Source: Flaviflagellibacter deserti
Lineage (GTDB): Bacteria > Pseudomonadota > Alphaproteobacteria > Rhizobiales > Methylopilaceae
Length of the DNA: 64,000 nt
Assembly (NCBI RefSeq): GCF_042652085.1
Contig: NZ_JBHSJF010000006.1
Span: 434,001-498,000, forward strand
Direction of reading: 5' to 3'
The translations under genes and the position numbers were made by a program. The notes under the pieces were generated by a model. The model was not told the origin of the DNA. It saw nothing but the letters and a program-made list of their open reading frames with translations, and made no database searches. Positions within the stretch are counted from its first letter, which is position 1. The number at the start of each line of letters is the position of its first letter. Below, in pieces: positions 9,472-19,877 of the stretch.

Positions 9472-9493
9472 CGGCCCCGCAAAAGCGGGGCCG
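9472..9493 (+). terminator. Bidirectional terminator hairpin between AraC regulator and MFS gene
   Basis: A perfect nine-base stem (cggccccgc/gcggggccg) with an AAAA loop lies between two convergent genes. A short T-rich stretch follows on the plus side. It can serve as a shared terminator for the AraC regulator and the MFS transporter. Confidence 0.8.
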
Positions 9494-9513
9494 CCTCGTT
9501 TCTCGTTCCGATC

Positions 9514-11199
9514 TCAGTGCCAGTCTTCGAGATTGCGATCCTTCGTCTCCGGCAGGAGGAAGAAGCCTATGATGAGCGTCATCACGGCAATCACGATCGG
9601 ATACCAGAGGCCCGAGAAGATGTTGCCCGTGGCAGCCACGATGGCGAAGGCGGTCGGAGGCAGGAAGCCGCCGAACCAGCCATTGCCGATGTGGTAGGGC
9701 AGCGACATGCCGGTATAGCGGATGCGGGTCGGGAACAGCTCGACGAGCAGAGCCGCGATCGGGCCGTACACCATCGTCACGTAGAGGACGAGGATGAACA
9801 GGAGGCCGATCAGGGTCAGCGTGCGGCTGTCGGAAAGGACGCCGCCAACCGAGGGCTGCTTGACGATCGAGGGATCGCCCGCCTTCGGATAGCCGGCAGC
9901 CTGGGCCGCCGCCACCGTCGCCGTGCCGACGGCCGCGCCGGTCGCATCGGCCGCCGTGACCGGCGTACCGTTGACCGCCACGGTAACCGGCGAACCGGCC
10001 GAGCCTTCCTTCAGCTCGTAGTGCATCGAGTTGGTCGCAAGCGTGCGGCGGACGACGTCGCACGGCGCCGTGAAGGTCCGGACCCCGACCGGGTCGAACA
10101 GCGTGCCGCAGGTCGCGGGATCGGCGGTAATGTCGATCTTCACGTTCTCGGTTGCGGCGATGAGGGTCGGATTCGCCGTCTTCGCGATCATGTAGAAGAG
10201 CGGGAAATAGGTCAGCGCCGCGATCAGGCAGCCGGCGAGAAGGATCGGCTTGCGGCCGATCTTGTCCGACAGCCAACCGAAGAAGATGAAGAACGGCGTG
10301 CCGATGAGTAGGCTTGCCGCGATGAGCAGGTTCGCCGTAGTGCCGTCGACCTTCAGCGTCTGGGTAAGGAAGAACAGCGCGTAGAACTGTCCGCAGTACC
10401 AGACCACCGCCTGGCCGGCGGTGCCGCCGAGCAGAGCGATGAGCGCGATCTTGGCGTTCTCCCAGCGGCCGAAGGCCTCGGTAAGCGGAGCCTTCGAACG
10501 CCGGCCCTCGTCCTTCATCTTCTGGAAGGCCGGTGATTCGTTAAGCGAAAGCCGGATCCAGATCGAGAAACCGAGCAGGATGATCGAGAGCAAGAAGGGA
10601 ATGCGCCAGCCATAGGCGGCGAAGTCCTCCGGCGTCATGTTGAGGCGCAGCACCAGGATGACGAGCAGCGACAGGAAGAGGCCGACCGTCGCGGTCGTCT
10701 GGATCCACGATGTGTAGAAGCCTCGCCGTCCATGAGGCGCGTGTTCGGCTACGTAGGTCGCGGCGCCACCGTACTCGCCACCAAGGGCGAGGCCTTGCAG
10801 CAGGCGGCAGATGATGAAGATCACCGGAGCGGCGTAGCCGATCGTGGCATATCCGGGCAGCAGGCCGACGACAAAGGTCGCTATGCCCATCAGCGTCATC
10901 GTGATGAGGAAGGTGTATTTGCGGCCGATCAGGTCGCCCAATCGTCCGAACACGAGCGCGCCGAAGGGGCGCACGGCGAAGCCTGCGGCGAAGCCGAAGA
11001 GAACGAAGATGAATTTGGCGGTGTCGTTGGTTCCGGGCACGAAGGTCGCCGCGATGTTCGCCGCAAGCGAGCCTGCCAGATAGAAATCGTACCACTCGAA
11101 TACAGTGCCGGCGGAAGAGGCTATAATCACCTTCCGCTCTTCTTTGGTCATTGTCTTAGTACGAGCGGGAGCTCGACCGACGTCGCTTGCTGTCGTCAT
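9514..11199 (-). CDS. MFS transporter, metabolite:H+ symporter (MHS) family, with periplasmic insert
   Basis: A 561-residue inner-membrane transporter of the MHS branch of the major facilitator superfamily (ProP, ShiA and KgtP relatives). The start region has the family hallmark GTVFEWYDFYLAGS (31-44). The loop-2 signature GRLGDLIGRKY follows (85-95), as do FGWLSDKIGRKP (307-318) in the second half and the LFPTRIRYTGMSLPY stretch (488-502). About 110 residues between roughly 343 and 455 form a soluble Ala/Thr/Val-rich insert with two cysteines (364 and 380), probably periplasmic. A strong GGAGGA precedes the ATG. The substrate is probably an organic acid or osmolyte but cannot be read from the sequence. 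Confidence 0.88.
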   Translation of the reverse strand: MTTASDVGRAPARTKTMTKEERKVIIASSAGTVFEWYDFYLAGSLAANIAATFVPGTNDTAKFIFVLFGFAAGFAVRPFGALVFGRLGDLIGRKYTFLITMTLMGIATFVVGLLPGYATIGYAAPVIFIICRLLQGLALGGEYGGAATYVAEHAPHGRRGFYTSWIQTTATVGLFLSLLVILVLRLNMTPEDFAAYGWRIPFLLSIILLGFSIWIRLSLNESPAFQKMKDEGRRSKAPLTEAFGRWENAKIALIALLGGTAGQAVVWYCGQFYALFFLTQTLKVDGTTANLLIAASLLIGTPFFIFFGWLSDKIGRKPILLAGCLIAALTYFPLFYMIAKTANPTLIAATENVKIDITADPATCGTLFDPVGVRTFTAPCDVVRRTLATNSMHYELKEGSAGSPVTVAVNGTPVTAADATGAAVGTATVAAAQAAGYPKAGDPSIVKQPSVGGVLSDSRTLTLIGLLFILVLYVTMVYGPIAALLVELFPTRIRYTGMSLPYHIGNGWFGGFLPPTAFAIVAATGNIFSGLWYPIVIAVMTLIIGFFLLPETKDRNLEDWH

Positions 11200-11389
11200 G
11201 CGTTGTCCTCCGGCATCCCTGCGCGAAGAACGGAACCGTCCTTCACCCGGACGCGATTGTTGTTGCGGGTCTTTTTTGGCCCATGCGCCTCGTTGGACGC
11301 ATCGAACCCTAGACCGGGAACCCAGCCTATGTATTCAACTTTCGTACAAGAGGCTCGTCTTGTGAACAGGCTATCTCCATTTGAGACCG

Positions 11390-11665
11390 ATGATTCTTCG
11401 TTCGCGTGACCTTCTTGTTCCGGTGGTCTTGCTGATAGCCGGAACGTCTTTTGCGGAAGCTCAGGCGCTCGCCCCGAAGCGCTGGGGACCGGATTCGATG
11501 CGCCCCTATGTACTGGACAGGCCGTCGAACACACTGGAGCATCGCCATCGTCCACGACCGCGCGTGAAAAGGCCGTCGCCGGAGTCCGGCGTTCGCCAGC
11601 CGGATATAGGCACCCCAACCTATGGCGCGCCTCCGCCCGCGATAGACCGAATTCCTCCGACCTGA
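11390..11665 (+). CDS. Small secreted proline-rich protein, unknown function
   Basis: A 91-residue product with a clear signal peptide (about MILRSRDLLVPVVLLIAG, cleavage near SFAEAQA). A mature part of about 65 residues rich in Pro and Arg follows, without cysteines. ATG at 11390 is used; a TTG lies three codons upstream. The Shine-Dalgarno sequence is weak. It sits alone, divergent from the MFS gene and upstream of the aldolase on the same strand. I do not recognise a family. The signal peptide is the main reason to accept it as coding, so confidence is moderate. Confidence 0.5.
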   Translation: MILRSRDLLVPVVLLIAGTSFAEAQALAPKRWGPDSMRPYVLDRPSNTLEHRHRPRPRVKRPSPESGVRQPDIGTPTYGAPPPAIDRIPPT

Positions 11666-11715
11666 TGACTTGATAACTTTCTGGTTTTCCTGATAGATCG
11701 CGGCCAGCATCAAGA

Positions 11716-11733
11716 GTTGAGCCGACGCTCAAC
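11716..11733 (+). other. Small hairpin upstream of threonine aldolase
   Basis: A seven-base perfect stem (gttgagc/gctcaac) with a four-base loop lies in the 193-base gap between the small secreted gene and the aldolase. No T-run follows, so a terminator is unlikely. The rest of the gap shows no feature I can name. Confidence 0.35.
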
Positions 11734-11858
11734 GCCAACCTGCCCCGAGCAAGGTGGTGCCTCCGAGAGGAGGGATGTGGCCGGACCGGCAATTTCGGGA
11801 AGCAGCCACTCGATCGTCGGTTCTCTTGCGGGCGTGACAATCGAGGTTCGACTTCCCC

Positions 11859-12893
11859 ATGACCGATCTTCCGCAGCAATTCGCCAGTGACAATTATTCC
11901 GGCATATGCCCTGAAGCTTGGGCGGCGATGGCCGACGCCAACCGTGGTTCCGCTCCCGCGTATGGCGACGACGGCTGGACGACGCGCGCCGCGGATGCGT
12001 TTCGTTCTTTGTTCGAAACGGATTGCGAGGTTTTCTTCGCGTTCAACGGTACTGCCGCGAACGCCTTGGCCCTCGCTTCGCTTTGCCAGTCCTACCACAG
12101 CGTGATCTGCGCCTCGTCGGCCCATGTCGAGACCGACGAATGCGGCGCGCCGGAGTTCTTCTCCAACGGCTCCAAGCTCCTGATCGCGGAGACCACCGAC
12201 GGCAAGCTGAACCCGCAAACCCTGCGGGCACTCGCGCTGAGTCGCAGCGACATCCATTTTCCGAAGCCGCGCGCGGTGACGATCACCCAGTCGACCGAGA
12301 CCGGGCAGGTCTATTCCGTCGAGGAGGTGAAGGCGATTTCGGCAGTCTGCCGCGAGCTTGGCCTTAGACTCCATATGGACGGTGCGCGGTTCGCCAACGC
12401 GGTGGCGAGTCTGGGCTGCAAACCTGCCGATATTACCTGGAAGGCCGGAGTCGACGTGCTCTGCTTCGGCGGTACCAAGAATGGCATGGCGGTGGGCGAG
12501 GCGATTCTGTTCTTCGATCGCGCGCTCGCCCAGGACTTCGATTACCGCTGCAAGCAGGCGGGCCAGCTAGCCTCGAAAATGAGATTTCTGACCGCGCCCT
12601 GGGTGGGGATGCTGGAGAACGGCGCCTGGCTCAACAATGCGGCTCATGGCAACGCCGCTGCCCAGCGGCTGGCCTCCCAGATCGCAGACATTCCGGGTGT
12701 CGAACTGATGTTCCCGGTCCAGGCAAACGGGGTTTTCCTCAGCGCCTCCGACGAGATCCTGGGGAAACTGCGCGAGCGCGGCTGGCGCTTCTATACGTTC
12801 ATCGGCGGTTCGGCCCGCTTCATGTTCGCCTGGGACGCCGATCTTTCGCGGGTCGACGCACTGGCTGCCGATCTGCGGGAACTGGCCGGCTAG
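11859..12893 (+). CDS. ltaE: Low-specificity L-threonine aldolase (beta-eliminating lyase family)
   Basis: A 344-residue PLP enzyme predicted to cleave L-threonine or L-allo-threonine to glycine and acetaldehyde in the cytoplasm. The family landmarks are present: ASDNYSG near the start, the FNGTAANALAL cofactor-phosphate loop near 62-72, HMDGARFANA with the cofactor-binding aspartate near 170-180, and the PLP-lysine context CFGGTKNGM near 204-212. Length is normal for the family. The stop shares CTAG with the stop of convergent rlmB. Exact stereospecificity cannot be read from sequence. Confidence 0.9.
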   Translation: MTDLPQQFASDNYSGICPEAWAAMADANRGSAPAYGDDGWTTRAADAFRSLFETDCEVFFAFNGTAANALALASLCQSYHSVICASSAHVETDECGAPEFFSNGSKLLIAETTDGKLNPQTLRALALSRSDIHFPKPRAVTITQSTETGQVYSVEEVKAISAVCRELGLRLHMDGARFANAVASLGCKPADITWKAGVDVLCFGGTKNGMAVGEAILFFDRALAQDFDYRCKQAGQLASKMRFLTAPWVGMLENGAWLNNAAHGNAAAQRLASQIADIPGVELMFPVQANGVFLSASDEILGKLRERGWRFYTFIGGSARFMFAWDADLSRVDALAADLRELAG

Positions 12894-13684
12894 GCCGATT
12901 TCCCGGCGCGGTGGGCGACATGCAGGGCGATGGCCGCGGCGTTGGAGACGTTCAGGCTGCGGATCGCGCCCGGCATGTCCATGCGCGCGAGCGCATCGCA
13001 GAATTCGCGGGTCTTGTGCCTCAGACCCTTGCCCTCGGCGCCGAGCACCAGAGCGAGGGGACGGGGCAGGGCGACCTCGTCCAGGTTTTCGGGCGCATCC
13101 GAATCGAGCCCGACTCGGTGGTAGCCCTGCTCGGCGAGCTCTTCGAGGCCCCGCGAGAGATTGGTCACGGTGATGAACGGCACATGCTCAAGTCCGCCCG
13201 AGGCGGACTTGGCAAGCACGCCGGTGGCGGCCGGGCTGTGACGATTTGTGCTGATGATTGCATCGACGGCGAAGGCGGCCGCGGTGCGGACGATCGCGCC
13301 GACATTGTGGGGATCGGTGATCTGGTCGAGGACGAGGACCAGGCCGTTAGCCGGAAGATCTGAAATCTTCGGCGCGGGCAGGGCGTCGGCCTCGATATAG
13401 AGCCCCTGATGCACCGCGTCCGGCGGAAGCAGCCGATCGATATCCCCGGGGCGGACCTGATCGGGCTCGAATCGGATCTGAACGCCTTCCTCGCGTAGCC
13501 TGTTCAGTGCGTTCTCGGTGGCGAGAAACTTGCGAATCTTGCGCTTCGGATTGCCCAGCGCCTCCACGACGGGGTGCCAGCCATAGAGGATGGGCGTCTC
13601 GCCGCCGGTGCCGAGCGGGCGGCCGCCGCGTCCCTTGAAGACCGGGCGCGCATTCGATTTCGGGCGTTGCGGAGGGCGGCTCAT
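12890..13684 (-). CDS. rlmB: 23S rRNA (guanosine-2'-O-)-methyltransferase RlmB
   Basis: A 264-residue SPOUT-family methyltransferase. RlmB-type enzymes methylate the 2'-OH of G2251 in the 23S rRNA P loop. It has an N-terminal substrate-binding domain beginning GWHPVVEAL, then the three knot motifs LDQITDPHNVGAIVRTAAAF, LVLGAEGKGL and SLNVSNAAAIALH in order. A basic, Pro/Gly-rich stretch of about 30 residues precedes the first domain. It lies downstream of tRNA-Tyr and tRNA-Gly on the same strand and may be read from their promoter. It converges on the aldolase with a shared CTAG. Confidence 0.92.
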   Translation of the reverse strand: MSRPPQRPKSNARPVFKGRGGRPLGTGGETPILYGWHPVVEALGNPKRKIRKFLATENALNRLREEGVQIRFEPDQVRPGDIDRLLPPDAVHQGLYIEADALPAPKISDLPANGLVLVLDQITDPHNVGAIVRTAAAFAVDAIISTNRHSPAATGVLAKSASGGLEHVPFITVTNLSRGLEELAEQGYHRVGLDSDAPENLDEVALPRPLALVLGAEGKGLRHKTREFCDALARMDMPGAIRSLNVSNAAAIALHVAHRAGKSA

Positions 13685-13769
13685 ATGCCGGTTCTTGTCA
13701 TGGCGCAGGACGATTTTGCAATGCGGATGCCCGCTGCCGCCGGGAACTCGCCCAAATGATGAGGGAAAC

Positions 13770-13843
13770 TGGAGCGGGTGAAGGGAATCGAACCCTCGTA
13801 TTCAGCTTGGAAGGCTGCTGCTCTACCATTGAGCTACACCCGC
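13770..13843 (-). tRNA. tRNA-Gly (anticodon TCC)
   Basis: Read on the minus strand, the sequence folds as a 74-nucleotide tRNA beginning GCGGGTGTAGCTC. The anticodon loop is CTTCCAA (anticodon TCC), the T arm GGTTCGATTCC, and a genomically encoded CCA follows discriminator T. It lies 76 bases downstream of tRNA-Tyr in the same direction and probably shares its transcript. Confidence 0.95.
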
Positions 13844-13919
13844 GCCGCGCCTCTTTTAATTGGCGAAACGGCGTTCGCCAAGGCGGGTTTGCATGATCGG
13901 GTCTCTAAAAAGAGGAAGC

Positions 13920-14004
13920 TGGTGGGGGAGGTAGGACTCGAACCTACGAAGGCATAGCCAGCGGATTTACAGTCCGCCCCCTTTGCCGCTCGGGACACTC
14001 CCCC
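13920..14004 (-). tRNA. tRNA-Tyr (anticodon GTA)
   Basis: An 85-nucleotide class II tRNA on the minus strand. It has the acceptor GGGGGAG, anticodon loop CTGTAAA (anticodon GTA), a long variable arm, T arm GGTTCGAGTCC and encoded CCA. A promoter-like sequence lies about 80-110 bases upstream. Together with tRNA-Gly it forms a two-tRNA unit pointing toward rlmB. Confidence 0.95.
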
Positions 14005-14085
14005 GCGACTACTCAACACCTGAACAGTAAGGCGGGTCGCAGACGCTTGTTTCCGGCGACCCGTGAGCCGCCTTCAGCGGCGGCT

Positions 14086-14114
14086 CTTATGGTGAGCCGC
14101 GACTGCCCTGTCAA
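14086..14114 (-). promoter_or_regulatory. Promoter for the tRNA-Tyr/tRNA-Gly unit
   Basis: On the minus strand a perfect -35 element TTGACA (14109-14114) is followed after 17 bases by CATAAG (14086-14091), a good -10 element for a housekeeping sigma factor. An eight-base stem (14065-14086) starts right at the -10 and continues into the expected transcript start. The tRNA-Tyr gene begins about 80 bases downstream. Confidence 0.7.
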
Positions 14115-14223
14115 CCTGCTCGCACCCCAGTCTTGCTCCATCGGCCCGTTTATCAGTTCCGGCTATCCAGCGTGGCGCAAGACTTACCGGGGAACATCCC
14201 TGATAGCGGTCAGGGAAGATTCA

Positions 14224-14889
14224 ATGAACACGACTGTCGTCAAACTCTCCGACGTTCTAGGCAAGGTAAGGGCCTCGGAACAGGAAGGGAGGCGCCGCCT
14301 GCAGGAATCCGCGCCGCGGGTCACCCTGACCGAGCGCCACACGGCCGGCGCGATGTTGCTGCCTTCGCGTGAGGCGATGCTGGATCGGCTGCCAAAAAAA
14401 GCGGTGGCTTGCGAGATTGGTGTCGCGAACGGCGATTTCAGCGCCGCGATCCTGCAACTAGCGGAGCCGAGCATCTTGCATCTGGTCGATGCGTGGGACG
14501 ATCCGCGTTACGCCGCGGACTTCGCCGTGGTCGAGTACGGCTTCAGGAACAAGATTCTCGACGGCACCGTCAAAATCCATCGTGGATTCTCGACCGACAG
14601 GCTGCCCGAATTCCCCGAGAATTATTTCGACTGGGTCTACATCGACACCGATCATTCATATGCGACGACGGCGCGGGAGCTGGAAATCTGCGTCCGGAAG
14701 GTCAAGCCGGAAGGCCTGATCGCGGGTCACGATTTCTGCACAGGCAATGTCGTGACGCCCTATCCCTACGGCGTCATCGAGGCCTGCCTCGAATTCTGCG
14801 AGCGGGAAGAGTGGGGCTTCAAATATCTCGCGCTGTCGCCCGACGGGCATTTCTCCTTCTGCCTTCATCGCCTGACGAAGGAAGCCTGA
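14224..14889 (+). CDS. Class I SAM-dependent methyltransferase, substrate unknown
   Basis: A 221-residue protein of the Methyltransf_24 type. A glycine-containing SAM-binding segment (ACEIGVANGDFSAAIL, about residues 61-76) is followed by an acidic strand end (LHLVDAWD), the YIDTDHSY segment and GLIAGHDFC. I chose ATG at 14224 with AGGGAAG upstream. The reading frame is open further upstream, but that part shows no homology style. It sits between tRNA-Tyr and tuf, where a gene is not expected, and is transcribed toward tuf. The substrate could be a sugar, cephalosporin-like or small-molecule acceptor; nothing nearby decides this. Confidence 0.8.
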   Translation: MNTTVVKLSDVLGKVRASEQEGRRRLQESAPRVTLTERHTAGAMLLPSREAMLDRLPKKAVACEIGVANGDFSAAILQLAEPSILHLVDAWDDPRYAADFAVVEYGFRNKILDGTVKIHRGFSTDRLPEFPENYFDWVYIDTDHSYATTARELEICVRKVKPEGLIAGHDFCTGNVVTPYPYGVIEACLEFCEREEWGFKYLALSPDGHFSFCLHRLTKEA

Positions 14890-14921
14890 GCCCTCGAATC
14901 GGCACGGGCCCGGGCCGGCCA

Positions 14922-14950
14922 TTGGCAAGTCATCACCCTGTCACCATATC
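14922..14950 (+). promoter_or_regulatory. Candidate promoter of tuf and the S10 operon
   Basis: TTGGCA (14922-14927) and CATATC (14945-14950) are separated by exactly 17 bases and lie about 140 bases upstream of the tuf start codon, downstream of the methyltransferase stop. This is the best match in the 199-base gap and gives a plausible leader of about 130 bases. Confidence 0.55.
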
Positions 14951-15088
14951 TGGCCCAACAGGCTGAAGTGGCAGGGCGTCCCGCGCACTGCACCCTGGAA
15001 AGCCTTGCGGTGCGGCTCGAAAACGCTTATCGAACCCGCCGCCAAGCACCCCATCGAACATATTGAATGCAAGGGAACCTGGTTCGCC

Positions 15089-16279
<1,191 letters not shown>

Positions 16280-16339
16280 TTTCTTTTAACGGGCGAACGG
16301 TCGTCATTCGGCGGCCGGTCCTCCCCATTGAGGCTGATC

Positions 16340-16648
16340 ATGAACGGTCAGAATATCCGTATCCGGCTCAAAGCGTTCGACCATCGAGTTCTCGATAGTT
16401 CGACGAAGGAGATCGTCTCGACCGCAAAGCGGACGGGTGCGCGCGTGCGCGGCCCGATCCCGCTGCCCACGCGGATCGAGAAGTTCACGGTCAACCGCAG
16501 CCCCCACGTCGACAAGAAGAGCCGCGAGCAGTTTGAAATGCGCACGCACAAGCGTCTTCTCGACATTGTCGATCCGACCCCGCAGACGGTGGACGCGCTG
16601 ATGAAGCTCGACCTCGCCGCCGGCGTGGACGTCGAAATCAAGCTCTGA
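16340..16648 (+). CDS. rpsJ: 30S ribosomal protein S10
   Basis: A 102-residue S10 (NusE), which binds 16S rRNA in the head of the small subunit and also joins NusB in antitermination complexes. The sequence IRIRLKAFDHRVLDSS at the start and the RSPHVDKKSREQFEMRTHKR core are diagnostic. ATG at 16340 is preceded by GAGG; an upstream in-frame TTG is ignored. It is the first ribosomal gene of the S10 operon. Confidence 0.97.
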   Translation: MNGQNIRIRLKAFDHRVLDSSTKEIVSTAKRTGARVRGPIPLPTRIEKFTVNRSPHVDKKSREQFEMRTHKRLLDIVDPTPQTVDALMKLDLAAGVDVEIKL

Positions 16649-16662
16649 GAGGGACCACGACA

Positions 16663-17448
16663 ATGCGGTCCGGAGTGATTGCAAAGAAGGTCGGCATGAC
16701 GCGCATCTTCACGGATGCGGGCGAGCATGTTCCGGTCACCGTTCTGGAACTCGGACAGTGCCAGGTGGTCGCCCACCGCACTGTCGAGAAGGACGGCTAC
16801 GCCGCGGTCCAGCTTGGTGCTGGCCTCCGCAAGACGAAGAACGTCTCGAAGGCGCAGCGCGGCCAATTCGCCGTTGCCCAGGTCGAGCCGAAGGCCAAAG
16901 TGGTCGAATTCCGCGTTCCGGCGGACGGGCTCATCCCTGTCGGCGCCGAGATCACGGCCGACCACTTCGTCGCCGGCCAGTTCGTCGACGTGACGGGCAC
17001 CTCGACTGGTAAGGGTTTCGCCGGCGCCATGAAGCGCTGGAACTTCGGCGGTCTGCGTGCGACCCACGGCGTGTCGATCTCGCACCGTTCGCACGGTTCG
17101 ACCGGCGGCCGTCAGGATCCGGGCAAGGTCTTCAAGAACAAGAAGATGGCCGGTCACCTGGGTGTCGAGCGCGTCACCACGCAGAACCTCAAGGTGGTCC
17201 GCACCGATGTGGAGCGCGGTCTGGTTCTCGTCGAGGGCGCCGTTCCCGGTCCGGCCGGCGGCTGGATCGAGCTGCGCGACGCCGTGAAGCGGAAGCTTCC
17301 GGACGGCGTTCCGACGCCGGGCAAGTTCCGTCTCGCCAACGAAGAGAAAGCGTCGCCGAAGCAGGCCGCCGAGGAGTCCCAGGCTCCGGTCGAAGAGACC
17401 GACGCCGTGACCCAGGCTCCTGAGACGACCGACGGGGAGCAGGCGTAA
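16663..17448 (+). CDS. rplC: 50S ribosomal protein L3 with acidic C-terminal tail
   Basis: A 261-residue L3, which folds near the peptidyl transferase centre. The start RSGVIAKKVGMTRIF and the SHGSTGGRQDPGKVFKNKKM stretch (the glutamine is a known methylation site in other species) identify it. It is about 50 residues longer than the E. coli protein. Part of this is a Glu/Ala/Pro/Thr-rich tail from about residue 225 (AAEESQAPVEETD...). It overlaps rplD by one base. Confidence 0.97.
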   Translation: MRSGVIAKKVGMTRIFTDAGEHVPVTVLELGQCQVVAHRTVEKDGYAAVQLGAGLRKTKNVSKAQRGQFAVAQVEPKAKVVEFRVPADGLIPVGAEITADHFVAGQFVDVTGTSTGKGFAGAMKRWNFGGLRATHGVSISHRSHGSTGGRQDPGKVFKNKKMAGHLGVERVTTQNLKVVRTDVERGLVLVEGAVPGPAGGWIELRDAVKRKLPDGVPTPGKFRLANEEKASPKQAAEESQAPVEETDAVTQAPETTDGEQA

Positions 17449-18068
17449 TGGATATCAGCGTCAAGACATTCGAGGGCAAGGACGCCGGCAAGGTGACCCT
17501 GTCCGACGAGATCTTCGGTCTCGAGCCGCGCGCCGACATCCTCGCCCGCGTCGTCCGCTGGCAGCTCGCAAAGCGCCAGGCAGGCACGCACGTGGCTCAG
17601 GGGCGGTCTGATGTGAACCGCACCAAGTCGAAGATGTACAAGCAGAAGGGCACGGGTCGTGCTCGTCACCACGCCGCGTCCGCTCCGCAGTTCCGCGGCG
17701 GTGGTCGTGCGCACGGTCCGGTCGTTCGCAGCCATGCGCACGATCTGCCGAAGAAGGTGCGTGCTCTCGGCCTGCGTCTGGCTCTCTCGGCCAAGGCCAA
17801 GGACGGCGGCCTGATCGTCATCGACAAGGCCAACCTGGCGGAAGCCAAGACCAAGGCGTTCAAGGAGACCCTGACCAAGCTCGGTCTGGCGTCGGTTCTG
17901 ATCGTCGACGGTACCGAAGTCGAAACCAATCTTGGGCTGGCGGCCCGCAATGTTCCGTTCGCGGACGTGCTGCCGGTTCAGGGCATCAACGTCTACGACA
18001 TCCTGCGCCGCGACACGCTTGTCCTGACGCGCGCCGCTGTCGACGCCCTCGAGGAGCGCTTCAAATGA
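17448..18068 (+). CDS. rplD: 50S ribosomal protein L4
   Basis: A 206-residue L4, whose extended loop lines the nascent peptide exit tunnel. The loop region KMYKQKGTGRARHHAASAPQ is intact. In enterobacteria L4 also represses the S10 operon, but no comparable leader was seen here. The start overlaps the rplC stop by one base and the end overlaps rplW by four bases (ATGA). Confidence 0.97.
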   Translation: MDISVKTFEGKDAGKVTLSDEIFGLEPRADILARVVRWQLAKRQAGTHVAQGRSDVNRTKSKMYKQKGTGRARHHAASAPQFRGGGRAHGPVVRSHAHDLPKKVRALGLRLALSAKAKDGGLIVIDKANLAEAKTKAFKETLTKLGLASVLIVDGTEVETNLGLAARNVPFADVLPVQGINVYDILRRDTLVLTRAAVDALEERFK

Positions 18069-18361
18069 GCAAGGATCCGCGCCATTACGACGTGATCCTG
18101 TCGCCGGTCATCACCGAAAAGGCGACGCTCGCGTCAGAGCACAACCAGGTCGTCTTCAAGGTGGCCAGGACAGCGACCAAGCCGCAGATCGCGGAAGCGG
18201 TCGAGAAGCTGTTCGACGTGAAGGTCCTCGGCGTCAACACGCTTGTCCGCAAGGGCAAGGTGAAACGCTTCAAGGGCCGTCTGGGACAGCAGAGCGACGT
18301 CAAGAAGGCCGTCGTGACCCTCGCCGAGGGCCACACGATCGATGTGACGACGGGTCTGTGA
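18065..18361 (+). CDS. rplW: 50S ribosomal protein L23
   Basis: A 98-residue L23, located at the tunnel exit where trigger factor and SRP dock. The sequence RHYDVILSPVITEKATL at the start and VNTLVRKGKVKRFKGR in the middle are characteristic. The ATGA overlap with rplD indicates translational coupling, and rplB follows after ten bases. Confidence 0.97.
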   Translation: MSKDPRHYDVILSPVITEKATLASEHNQVVFKVARTATKPQIAEAVEKLFDVKVLGVNTLVRKGKVKRFKGRLGQQSDVKKAVVTLAEGHTIDVTTGL

Positions 18362-18371
18362 GGCATAGATC

Positions 18372-19205
<834 letters not shown>

Positions 19206-19214
19206 GGAAGAGAG

Positions 19215-19493
19215 ATGGCACGCTCGCTCTGGAAGGGTCCGTTTGTCGACGGCTATCTGCTCAAGAAGGCAGACGCCGTCCGTGGATCCGGCCGCTCCGA
19301 GGTCATCAAGACCTGGAGCCGTCGCTCGACCATTCTGCCGCAGTTCGTGGGGCTCACCTTTGGTGTCCACAACGGCCAGAAGCACATCCCGGTCTTCGTC
19401 TCGGAAGAGATGGTTGGCCACAAGCTCGGCGAGTTCGCGCCGACCCGCACCTATTACGGGCATGCGGCGGACAAGAAAGCCAAGAGGAAGTAA
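19215..19493 (+). CDS. rpsS: 30S ribosomal protein S19
   Basis: A 92-residue S19 of the small-subunit head, which contacts the A-site finger. ARSLWKGPFVDGYLLKKA at the start and the GHKLGEFAPTRTYYGH ending are diagnostic. A purine-rich AGGAAGAGAG precedes the start. It lies between rplB and rplV in the universal order. Confidence 0.97.
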   Translation: MARSLWKGPFVDGYLLKKADAVRGSGRSEVIKTWSRRSTILPQFVGLTFGVHNGQKHIPVFVSEEMVGHKLGEFAPTRTYYGHAADKKAKRK

Positions 19494-19496
19494 TCG

Positions 19497-19877
19497 ATGG
19501 GCAAGCAGGCTCGTGATCGCCGCCTTCCGGAGAATGAAGCGCAGGCGAAGACCCGGCTGATCCGCGTCAGCCCTCAGAAGCTGAATCTCGTCGCGCAGCT
19601 GATCCGCGGCAAGGCGGTCTCGACCGCGCTTGCCGATCTGGAATTCTCGCAAAAGCGCATCGCCAAGGACGTCAAGAAGACGCTCGAAAGCGCGATCGCC
19701 AACGCGGAGAACAATCACAGCCTCGACGTCGATGATCTCATCGTCGCCGAAGCACATGTCGGCAAGGCACTGGTGATGAAGCGGTTTTCGCCGCGCGCCC
19801 GTGGCCGTGTCGGCCGTATCGAAAAGCCCTTCTCGAACCTCACGATCGTGGTTCGCCAGGTCCGGGAGACCGCCTAA
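19497..19877 (+). CDS. rplV: 50S ribosomal protein L22
   Basis: A 126-residue L22, whose beta hairpin forms part of the exit tunnel and is a known macrolide-resistance site. RVSPQKLNLVAQLIRGK and the hairpin region VMKRFSPRARGRVGRI are visible. It starts three bases after rpsS and overlaps rpsC by one base. Confidence 0.97.
   Translation: MGKQARDRRLPENEAQAKTRLIRVSPQKLNLVAQLIRGKAVSTALADLEFSQKRIAKDVKKTLESAIANAENNHSLDVDDLIVAEAHVGKALVMKRFSPRARGRVGRIEKPFSNLTIVVRQVRETA

Noticed and set aside
11196..12374. Minus-strand open frame of 392 codons across the MFS upstream region and into the aldolase
   Set aside because: No domain or start signal, and it runs antisense to the aldolase. The small secreted frame on the plus strand is a better explanation for the gap.
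13834..14019. Short protein-like frame over tRNA-Tyr
   Set aside because: It is a translation of the tRNA itself and its flank, a common false gene call.
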